Under the pieces are notes generated by a model that was given only the letters and a program-made list of their open reading frames with translations, had not been told where the DNA came from and searched no databases. From Actinomycetes bacterium (GTDB lineage: Bacteria > Actinomycetota > Actinomycetes > Actinomycetales > Actinomycetaceae), in the NCBI GenBank assembly GCA_023426345.1, contig JAFAAX010000029.1, forward strand, positions 1 to 10,549: 10,549 nt of DNA, given 5' to 3'. How positions within the stretch are numbered: position 1 is the first letter of the stretch; the number at the start of each line of letters is the position of its first letter. Shown one piece after another: positions 1 through 5,478 of the stretch. The translations under genes and the position numbers were made by a program.

Positions 1-586
1 CGCCTCGGCCGCCGCCTGCGGACGCCGCGCGTCGCGCACCGAGGCGGACATCCGCGCCGCCGCCTTCTTGCTGGCCCAGGACCGCCCGGTCGCGGACATC
101 ACCGTCGACCAGATCGCCCAGGCCGCCCAGGTGTCGCGCCGGACCTTCTTCAACCACTTCGCGACGAAGAACCACGCCTTCATCCCGGAGTTCACGCCCT
201 TCGACCCCGACGTGCTCGAGCGCTTCGCCACCCGGGCCGTCCCCGACCTCCTGGACGCCACGGAGGAACTGGTCGACTCCCGCGCCGCCATGATGACCCG
301 CGCCTTCGCCGACGACAGCCCCGGGCGCGACATCCGCCATCGCAACCCCGAACTGCAGACGATCGTCTCCGCCGCCTTCCGCGACTCCGAGGACGCCGTG
401 AGGCCCGTGTCCGCGAGGCGCCTCGGCGTGCCCGAGGACTCCCCGCTCGCCCACACCGTGGCCGCATTGGTCAACATGGTCGAGCGCACGGCTCTGGACC
501 TGTGGCGCCACGCCCCCGACCCGTCCGACTTCCGCGACGCGGTGCACCAGACCGTCGACAGCCTGCGCGCCGCGCTGCGGGAGTGA
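1..586 (+). CDS. TetR/AcrR-family transcriptional regulator (5' end outside window)
   Basis: This is the C-terminal ~194 residues of a TetR-type DNA-binding repressor, open from the left edge to the TGA at 584-586. The N-terminal HTH is intact: RTEADIRAAAF (helix 1), then DITVDQIAQAAQVSRRTFFNHFATK, the helix-turn-helix with the family hallmark FFNHF-x-x-K. The remaining ~130 residues are a helical ligand-binding domain, which is poorly conserved in the family, so the ligand cannot be read. A TTG at 68 exists in frame, but starting there would delete helix 1, so the real start lies before base 1. The efflux pump gene follows on the same strand 128 bp downstream. By analogy with TetR/QacR pairs it probably represses that pump and is released by a drug-like ligand; this is inference. 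Family call is firm, target is not. Confidence 0.9.
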   Translation, partial: ASAAACGRRASRTEADIRAAAFLLAQDRPVADITVDQIAQAAQVSRRTFFNHFATKNHAFIPEFTPFDPDVLERFATRAVPDLLDATEELVDSRAAMMTRAFADDSPGRDIRHRNPELQTIVSAAFRDSEDAVRPVSARRLGVPEDSPLAHTVAALVNMVERTALDLWRHAPDPSDFRDAVHQTVDSLRAALRE

Positions 587-618
587 TCCCCGAGCGGCAC
601 GCCCCTCGGCGGACCCGC

Positions 619-634
619 GCCCCCGGGAGGGGGC
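619..634 (+). terminator. Perfect 6-bp GC stem-loop between regulator and pump
   Basis: GCCCCC (619-624), loop GGGA, GGGGGC (629-634) forms a perfect stem-loop 33 nt after the TetR stop codon and 80 nt before the pump start. There is no U-tract, so it is not a textbook intrinsic terminator. In high-GC actinobacteria such bare hairpins can still terminate or attenuate. It may lower read-through from the regulator into the pump gene. Confidence 0.35.
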
Positions 635-714
635 CGCCCTCGTCCCCGTCCCGAGCCAGCCTCCCGAACGATCCCTCTCCGCACGCCATCCCCCATCCCC
701 GACACAGGAGCGCC

Positions 715-2493
715 ATGACCGAGCCCGACACCACCGCGGCAGAGCCCGAACCCGCCGTCGACTTCCACCCGGACAACCGGTTCTGGGCGATCTACGCGTG
801 CCTGCTCATCACGATGTTCCTGTCGTCGGTGTCCCAGACCATCGTCGGCTCCGCGCTGCCCACCATCGTCGGCTCGCTGGGCGGCGTCGAGCACATGTCG
901 TGGATCATCACGGCGTACTCGCTGGCGATGACGATCTCGATGCCCGTGTACGGCAAGCTCGGCGACCTCATCGGCCGCAAGCACGTGCTGCTGGTGGCCA
1001 TCGCCTTGTTCCTCGTCGGATCGGGCCTGTCCGGCACGGCCCAGACGATGGGCATGTTCATCGTCTTCCGCTTCATCCAGGGCCTGGGCGGCGGCGGCCT
1101 CATCATCTGCTCGCAGGCCATCACCGCCGACATCATCCCGGCGCGCGTGCGCGGGGTCTACCAGGCGCCGATCAGCGCCATGTTCGGCATCGCCTCCGTC
1201 CTGGGCCCGCTCATCGGCGGATGGCTGACCGACGCCGTGTCCTGGCGCGCCGTCTTCTGGGTGAACATCCCCCTGGGCGTCATCGTGTGGATCGCGATCT
1301 TCATCGCCATGAAGCTGCCGTCCCACGAGCTGCGCGCGAAGGTCGACTGGCTGGGGCTGGCGCTCCTCGACCTGGGCGCGGTCGCGCTCGTCCTCCTGGC
1401 CACCTGGGGCGGCCACCAGTACGCCTGGGTCTCCTGGCCCATCCTGGCACTGGGCGCGGCGGTCATCGCCTGCTGGGGGCTGCTGCCCGCGGCCGAGCGC
1501 CACGCCGAGGAGGCCATCCTGCCCCTCCAGCTGCTGCGCAACCGCACGTTCATCGTGTGCACCCTGGTCGGCATGCTGACCATGGCGGCCATGTTCGGCG
1601 CGATGGGCTACCTGCCGACCTACCTGCAGATGGTCTACGGGCTCACGCCGACCCAGTCGGGCCTCATGCTCATCCCGATGACGATCGGCCAGCTCGGCGC
1701 CGCGACGATCGTCGGCGCCCTGGTCTCGCGCACCGGGCACTACCGCGCCTGGCCGGTCACGGGGACGCTGGTGGCGGCCGTCGGCATGTTCTTGATGTCG
1801 ACGCTGGACGCGCACTCCCCCGCCGGCCTGGTCATCGCCTACACGACGCTGCTGGGCACGGGGATCGGCATGATCCTCCAGCTCCTCGTCCTGCTCGTCC
1901 AGAACTCCGTGCCGCCCCACATCGTGGGCACCGCGACCTCCGACAACAACTTCTTCCGCCAGATCGGCGTGAGCCTGGGCGCGGCGATCATCGGCGCGGC
2001 CTTCACCTCGCGCCTGGCCACGAACCTCGAGGGCTTCCTCGGCGGTCTCGCGGCCTCCGGGGACGACGCCGTCAAGGCCGACCTGGCCCAGGCGAAGGCC
2101 CACGGCCTTGATGCCGCCTCTCTCACCCCGCAGGTCGTCGGCGCGCTGCCCGACACCGTGCGCGGGGGCATCGTCGACTCCTACGTCCACGCCCTCACGC
2201 CGGTGCTGGGCGCGCTGGTGCCGATGCTCGTCCTGGCCGCCGTGGTCTCCGTGTTCCTTCCCCACCTGGACCTGGCCACGAGGTCGGGCCTCCAGCAGGT
2301 CGCCGACCAGGACCGCGCCTCCGCCCACGAGGCCGTCGAGGAACTCCTCAAGGAGCGCGCCGAGGAGGAGGCCGCGGAGGGAGCCGAGCCACGCGACGAC
2401 GATCGGGGAACGCGGGCCGCCGGCTCGGACGGCTCCGATCGCCCCGGTGGCACCTCGCCGGGCGGCCCCTCCTCCTCCGCCTCCGCCCGCTGA
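715..2493 (+). CDS. MFS transporter, DHA2 (EmrB/QacA) drug:H+ antiporter family, 14 TM
   Basis: A 592-residue proton-driven multidrug efflux permease of the inner membrane. TM1 carries SQTIVGSALPTIVG (residues 40-53), the DHA2 variant of the TIVNVALP motif. Motif A, GKLGDLIGRKHVLL, is at 80-93 and motif C, GIASVLGPLIGGW, at 158-170. NNFFRQIGVSLGAAIIG (411-427) is a DHA2 signature in the C-terminal half. A hydrophilic loop at about 433-485 precedes the last TM, and a charged E/R-rich, then Ser/Gly/Pro-rich cytosolic tail covers about 518-592. The open frame extends back to 502, but the ATG at 715 has AGGAG at 706-710, follows the TetR stop, and gives the expected short N-terminus before TM1. 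The substrate cannot be read. Pairing with the upstream TetR gene suggests inducible export of a toxic compound. The gene ends 12 bp from the convergent EamA gene. Confidence 0.93.
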   Translation: MTEPDTTAAEPEPAVDFHPDNRFWAIYACLLITMFLSSVSQTIVGSALPTIVGSLGGVEHMSWIITAYSLAMTISMPVYGKLGDLIGRKHVLLVAIALFLVGSGLSGTAQTMGMFIVFRFIQGLGGGGLIICSQAITADIIPARVRGVYQAPISAMFGIASVLGPLIGGWLTDAVSWRAVFWVNIPLGVIVWIAIFIAMKLPSHELRAKVDWLGLALLDLGAVALVLLATWGGHQYAWVSWPILALGAAVIACWGLLPAAERHAEEAILPLQLLRNRTFIVCTLVGMLTMAAMFGAMGYLPTYLQMVYGLTPTQSGLMLIPMTIGQLGAATIVGALVSRTGHYRAWPVTGTLVAAVGMFLMSTLDAHSPAGLVIAYTTLLGTGIGMILQLLVLLVQNSVPPHIVGTATSDNNFFRQIGVSLGAAIIGAAFTSRLATNLEGFLGGLAASGDDAVKADLAQAKAHGLDAASLTPQVVGALPDTVRGGIVDSYVHALTPVLGALVPMLVLAAVVSVFLPHLDLATRSGLQQVADQDRASAHEAVEELLKERAEEEAAEGAEPRDDDRGTRAAGSDGSDRPGGTSPGGPSSSASAR

Positions 2494-2505
2494 GCACCGC
2501 GCCGG

Positions 2506-3384
2506 TCAGACCACCAGCGCGAGCGTGCCGACGACGATGAGGACCAGGCCCGCGGCGGATCGCGCGGAGAGCCGCTCATGGAAGACGGCCGCGCCCACGC
2601 TGATGGACACGAGGATGCTCAGCTTGTCGATAGGGACGACCACGCTGGCCGGCCCCTCCTGGAGAGCGCGGTAGTAGCAGAGCCAGGACGCGCCCGTCGC
2701 CAGACCGGAGAGCACGAGGAACAGCCAACTGCGCCCGTCGATCCCCCGGATCCGGCGCTGCCCGCCCTGGAGGAGGACGATCAGCCACGCCATCGCCAGG
2801 ACGACGCCGGTGCGGATGGCGGTACCCAGCGTCGAGTCGACGCCCTCGATCCCGATCTTGCCCAGGATGGCGGTGAGCGCGGCGAACAGGGCGGAGCCTC
2901 CCGCGTAGAGCAGCCACGTCCAGCCGCCCCCGCGCGAGGCCGACGAGGGCGTCCCGCCCGGCTCGGGACGGCGTTCGATCATGAGGAACGTGCCCACCCC
3001 GATGAGGATCATCGCCCCGACGACCAGCACGTCCAGACGCTCGCCGAGGAAGGCAACGGCCAGGATCATCGTGAGGACCGTCGACGTCTTGTCGACGGGC
3101 ACGACCTTGTTGACGTCCCCGATCTGGAGGGCCCGGAAGTAGCAGAGCCAGGACGCGCCCGTCGCCAGACCGGAGAGCACGAGGAACAGCCAGGTGTGTC
3201 CGTCGATCGATCCGATCGTGCCCTGCGACCCCACGACCAGCACCATCGCCCAGGCGAGGACCAGGACGACGACGGTGCGCAGCGCGGTCGCCAAGTTCGA
3301 GTCGACGTCGCGGATCCCCAGCTTCGCCAGGACCGCCGTCGCCCCTGCGAACACGGCCGAACCCAGCGCGAAGGCCATCCACAT
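2506..3384 (-). CDS. EamA/DMT-superfamily transporter with two near-duplicate halves
   Basis: A 292-residue integral membrane protein with about ten TM segments as two EamA repeats (residues about 1-137 and 156-292) joined by a hydrophilic linker at about 138-154. The halves align without gaps at an offset of 155 residues, and by hand count about half of the positions are identical. WLFLVLSGLATGASWLCY occurs at 65-82 and again at 220-237. Each half resembles the stand-alone ~140-residue single-EamA proteins (COG2510-like), so this looks like a fused tandem duplication. With five TM per half the two repeats should sit antiparallel in the membrane, as in other DMT carriers. Substrate unknown; DMT members move metabolites, often outward. 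ATG at 3384 has AGAGGAAG (read on the minus strand, 3401-3394) nine bases upstream. It converges on the MFS gene with a 12-bp gap and no room for a separate terminator. Confidence 0.9.
   Translation of the reverse strand: MWMAFALGSAVFAGATAVLAKLGIRDVDSNLATALRTVVVLVLAWAMVLVVGSQGTIGSIDGHTWLFLVLSGLATGASWLCYFRALQIGDVNKVVPVDKTSTVLTMILAVAFLGERLDVLVVGAMILIGVGTFLMIERRPEPGGTPSSASRGGGWTWLLYAGGSALFAALTAILGKIGIEGVDSTLGTAIRTGVVLAMAWLIVLLQGGQRRIRGIDGRSWLFLVLSGLATGASWLCYYRALQEGPASVVVPIDKLSILVSISVGAAVFHERLSARSAAGLVLIVVGTLALVV
2673..2727. repeat. 55-bp exact direct repeat inside the EamA gene, copy 1 (second half)
   Basis: These 55 bases are identical to 3138-3192. The offset is 465 bp, exactly 155 codons, so both copies are read in the same frame and encode residues 220-237. 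The identity stops sharply on both sides (T versus A before, A versus G after), while the surrounding repeat halves are far more diverged. Confidence 0.95.
3138..3192. repeat. 55-bp exact direct repeat inside the EamA gene, copy 2 (first half)
   Basis: Partner of 2673-2727, encoding residues 65-82 of the same protein. Exact DNA identity, including synonymous positions, is more than protein-level conservation requires and suggests recent gene conversion between the two halves. Confidence 0.95.
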
Positions 3385-3494
3385 CGTCGTCCGCTTCCTC
3401 TGTGTCTGCTCGGCCCGGAAGCCGTCGTGAGAGGCCCGGCTGCTCGGAGCCCGGCGGCTCAGGGCCTGTCAGACGCGCGCCGGACGCCACGTCC

Positions 3495-3500
3495 AGTGTA
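3495..3500 (-). promoter_or_regulatory. Possible -10 element (TACACT) for the EamA gene
   Basis: Read on the minus strand this is TACACT, fitting the actinobacterial TAnnnT -10 pattern, about 110 bp upstream of the EamA start. No convincing -35 hexamer is visible. The same nine bases CTACACTGG occur upstream of the CNNM operon at 9887-9895, which raises its credibility slightly. Confidence 0.3.
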
Positions 3501-3691
3501 GGCCGCGTCCGGAGCGACGCGGCCGGCCGGACCACGAGGCCCGCCGGCCGGGCGGGTGGGTGGGTGCTGACTGGACTGGGCCCACGGGTGAGGCTGCTTC
3601 GACGACCGCAGTTCCTCTACCCGTAAAAGATCTCGCGGCACTGCCGGGGCCTCCAGGCCTCCCACCACCCACCCCAGCCCACCGCGGGACG

Positions 3692-3819
3692 CCCATGACT
3701 GATCTCAATGACCCGGTTGCCTCCCACGACTGATCTCGGAACCGAAGTCTGTCGGAAAGCCACCCGTGCAGCCGTGAGATCAGTCGTCGTTGTCACAAGC
3801 GACCCTCGAGATCAGTCAC
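3692..3819. repeat. Left palindromic cluster of ~31-bp repeats (2 forward + 2 reverse units)
   Basis: The core GACTGATCTC occurs on the plus strand at 3697 and 3728 (31 bp apart). Its reverse complement GAGATCAGTC occurs at 3776 and 3808 (32 bp apart). Forward units are preceded by CCCAYGAC; reverse units are followed by GT or AC. The arms are mirror-arranged around about 3757, so the array could fold as a hairpin or cruciform with a loop of about 38 bases. It lies just after the 3' end of the AbiEi-like gene. The same unit appears in the right cluster at 5081-5273. Confidence 0.85.
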
Positions 3820-3833
3820 AGGCGCTCTGACAA

Positions 3834-4898
3834 TCACCGCACGAGCGCAGGGACCGCTCTCGGACATGAGCGCAGCCCGCACTTGCGTGTCACCTCGGCG
3901 ATGACGGCCTGCGGATCGTCGTATTCTGCGGGAACGAATCGGGCAAAGACCAGACCGACCGATTCCAGGTCCTTCTGCCGATCCGACTGGCGCCGATAGG
4001 AGGCATGGACCTCCCTGATTGACCCGCCCGTCCTCTCATGCTTGCCGTCACTATCCGACTCCAGCGCCACGCGATGGTCGGGCACCTCGAAGTCCACGTA
4101 GTAGTCCCTGCCTCGGACCCGATGATGGACTTGAGTGTGCACACCTGTGAAACCGCCGCTCTTGAGGACCCACAGCAGGACGCGTTCCGGTACCGACTCG
4201 CAGGCGGCATCCGCCGCCGCGATCACTACCCGTGCCCGGCGTCTCCCCCGCCGAGAGGACAGCTCCTCCAGACGGTCCAGGATCTGTCGGCGCGCCGCTT
4301 CCTCGCGAACGCGACTGGCCTCGGCCTTCTCCCAGAACCGATCGAATGAGCTCATCCGCCGCAAGAGACCAGAAACGACGACGCTTCCGCTTCTGGCTGG
4401 CAAGTCCTGAGCGCACATCGCGCCCGCCGTCGCCAGATCGACCACCCGGACGCCCGGCGCCTTCTCCAGGATCCACTTCTCATCAATCGTTGTGAGATGG
4501 CGCACGACGGCCGCAGGCGGGATCGTCCCCGATACGGGTCCATGGCCCGGGATCAACAGAGGCGGCAGGACCACCGGTGCCGTCCGGGGGATACAGGGCA
4601 CGCACACATGGACGTCGATGAGCTCGGTCACCGTGTCTATCCCGTGGAGCACGGCGGCGGCCTCTCCGACGAACACTGCTGAGGGGCCGAGCACACGGGC
4701 CACCGCAGCGATCCTCAGAGCTGTCGCCCTTCTGGCCGCTTCCCACTTGTCAGGCGCTCCCGCCACGCGGTCGGTCGGCACATACACGTGCCGGAATACT
4801 CGAAGGAGGTCCTGCTGCTCGCGCGCCTGACAGCATCGGCGGGAGGTCCTCCGGTCCGAGACCACGATCTGATCGAGCGCCCACGAGAGCATGTCCAT
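3834..4898 (-). CDS. Solo AbiEi-like/DUF559 protein with PD-(D/E)XK nuclease-type C-terminus
   Basis: A 354-residue soluble protein. The N-terminal part (about 1-60) looks like a degenerate AbiEi-type winged-helix segment ending in LLRVFRHVYVPTDRV. Residues 61-90 (ATALRIAAVARVLGPSAVF, then LHGI) match the SAA-x-LHG region found in actinobacterial AbiEi/DUF559 proteins. The C-terminus has the DUF559 layout of a PD-(D/E)XK fold: CESVPE (E234, E238), YYVDF (D269), VALESDSDGKHE (E280, D282), then LESVGLVFARFVP. The family is abundant in Actinobacteria and mostly uncharacterised, annotated as type IV antitoxin-like. No AbiEii nucleotidyltransferase toxin lies next to it. ATG at 4898 follows an in-frame stop at 4914-4916; the ribosome site is weak, and Met3 is an alternative start. 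GC is lower than in neighbours (two sampled 60-base lines: 58% and 67%), suggesting transfer. Repeat clusters flank both ends. Function is not established. Confidence 0.8.
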   Translation of the reverse strand: MDMLSWALDQIVVSDRRTSRRCCQAREQQDLLRVFRHVYVPTDRVAGAPDKWEAARRATALRIAAVARVLGPSAVFVGEAAAVLHGIDTVTELIDVHVCVPCIPRTAPVVLPPLLIPGHGPVSGTIPPAAVVRHLTTIDEKWILEKAPGVRVVDLATAGAMCAQDLPARSGSVVVSGLLRRMSSFDRFWEKAEASRVREEAARRQILDRLEELSSRRGRRRARVVIAAADAACESVPERVLLWVLKSGGFTGVHTQVHHRVRGRDYYVDFEVPDHRVALESDSDGKHERTGGSIREVHASYRRQSDRQKDLESVGLVFARFVPAEYDDPQAVIAEVTRKCGLRSCPRAVPALVR

Positions 4899-4946
4899 GG
4901 CGCCCAGTCCAGATCAGTTCTCATCTTCAGCCAAGGCCGTGTCGCA

Positions 4947-4978
4947 ATCTGTGGACGACGCTGTGTCACTCCACAGAT
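4947..4978. promoter_or_regulatory. Perfect 9-bp inverted repeat upstream of the AbiEi-like gene (operator candidate)
   Basis: ATCTGTGGA (4947-4955), a 14-base gap, and TCCACAGAT (4970-4978) form a perfect inverted repeat with half-site centres 23 bp apart, about two helical turns. It lies 49-80 bp upstream of the ATG at 4898. AbiEi antitoxins are known to autoregulate by binding inverted repeats in their promoter, so an operator role is plausible but inferred. Confidence 0.5.
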
Positions 4979-5046
4979 CCACGGGCGATCCTTGCCACTC
5001 GTTCAAGATGGTGAGTCAGACCGGGGTCACTCCACAGATCCACGGG
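4965..5046. repeat. 21-bp exact direct repeat (two copies, degenerate copy between)
   Basis: The 21 bases at 4965-4985 (starting GTCACTCC, ending CCACGGG) recur exactly at 5026-5046, offset 61 bp. A degenerate copy (GCCACTCGTTCAAGATGG) starts at 4994 about midway, giving a spacing close to 30.5 bp that echoes the 31-bp period of the neighbouring clusters. The end of the unit (AGATCC then ACGGG) resembles the reverse unit AGATCCGTCATGGG at 5229-5242, so it may be a diverged member of the same family. Confidence 0.75.
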
Positions 5047-5080
5047 AGATCCCCTGATTCGTGATGAGCCCCGGTCGGTA

Positions 5081-5273
5081 CCCATGACTGATCTCGGCGC
5101 GCCAGCTGCCGACGGCGACTGATCTCGGCGCCCCTACTGCCTTCCACTACTGCTCTCAAGGGCCTGCGGAGAGGATTCCGAGCTCTGAGGATCTGCGAGA
5201 TGTGTCATGGAAGGCAGCAGAGGCGCCGAGATCCGTCATGGGCGCCACCGCGACCACCGAAACCAGTCACGGG
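5081..5273. repeat. Right palindromic cluster of 31-bp repeats (3 forward + 3 reverse units)
   Basis: Forward cores start at 5086 (GACTGATCTC), 5117 (GACTGATCTC) and 5148 (TACTGCTCTC), each exactly 31 bp apart. Reverse cores start at 5197 (GAGATGTGTC), 5228 (GAGATCCGTC) and 5259 (GAAACCAGTC), again exactly 31 bp apart. The whole unit is conserved, not only the core: GACTGATCTCGGCGCC, about four variable bases, then CTGCCTTCCA. The two arms (5081-5157 and 5197-5273) pair in mirror register without gaps, with a 39-base loop. A further decayed half-unit is seen to the right, where GGGCGCCACCGCGACC occurs at 5240 and at 5271. Confidence 0.88.
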
Positions 5274-5379
5274 CGCCACCGCGACCTGCGCGCGGACCAC
5301 CGTGATGAGGCATGAAGGCGCAGATCCGGAGGGCTGCCGACAGCGGCTCTCCCTCACACCGAACTCACGGCCGAACAGC

Positions 5380-5414
5380 ACCGAAGTCGGCGCAAACAAG
5401 GACCGAAGTCGGCG
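5380..5414. repeat. 13-bp exact direct repeat ACCGAAGTCGGCG
   Basis: ACCGAAGTCGGCG is at 5380-5392 and 5402-5414, offset 22 bp. The nine bases ACCGAAGTC also occur at 3741-3749, inside the loop of the left palindromic cluster. This links it loosely to the same repeat-rich island. Confidence 0.6.
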
Positions 5415-5478
5415 GAGGACGGCTGTCCCCGGGGCGCGCGGGGCGCTCAGGCGGCCGCCGTCTCCGCATTCGTGGACG

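Larger units (their letters stand above)
3385..3833. other. Intergenic region between EamA and AbiEi-like genes (449 bp)
   Basis: No convincing gene is seen here. The short open frames lack a good start, ribosome site or recognisable domain. The right-hand 128 bp contain the left palindromic repeat cluster. GATCTCGCGG at 3629-3638 may be a further, decayed repeat unit. The left part holds the EamA ribosome-binding site and a possible -10. Confidence 0.6.
4899..5478. other. Gene-free repeat-rich region upstream of the AbiEi-like gene (580 bp)
   Basis: Nothing in this stretch reads as a gene. It contains the upstream inverted and direct repeats (4947-5046), the right palindromic cluster (5081-5273), a 13-bp direct repeat (5380-5414), and GC palindromes CCCCGGGG (5427-5434) and GGCGGCCGCC (5450-5459). 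The two palindromes lie downstream of the 3' end of the GDPD gene and could contribute to termination, although no U-tract is present. Confidence 0.6.

Noticed and set aside
68..586. TetR start at the TTG at 68
   Set aside because: It would remove helix 1 of the HTH domain; the frame is open to the left edge and encodes the missing helix there.
502..714. Upstream extension of the MFS gene to 502
   Set aside because: It overlaps the TetR gene, encodes an Arg/Pro-rich stretch, and a proper AGGAG-ATG is present at 706-717.
2576..3535. Alternative minus-strand and plus-strand open frames over the EamA gene
   Set aside because: Products are Arg/Gly/Asp-rich low-complexity sequences without membrane segments, while the chosen frame gives two clean EamA repeats.
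3834..4898. Complete AbiE toxin-antitoxin pair
   Set aside because: No nucleotidyltransferase (AbiEii) gene lies on either side; only the AbiEi-like/DUF559 protein is present.
5081..5273. CRISPR array
   Set aside because: The period is only 31 bp, the whole unit is degenerately conserved instead of an exact repeat with unique spacers, orientation flips within the cluster, and no cas gene is present.
3692..5273. Insertion sequence with terminal inverted repeats
   Set aside because: No transposase-like protein is encoded between the clusters, and each cluster is itself a palindromic array, not a single terminal repeat.
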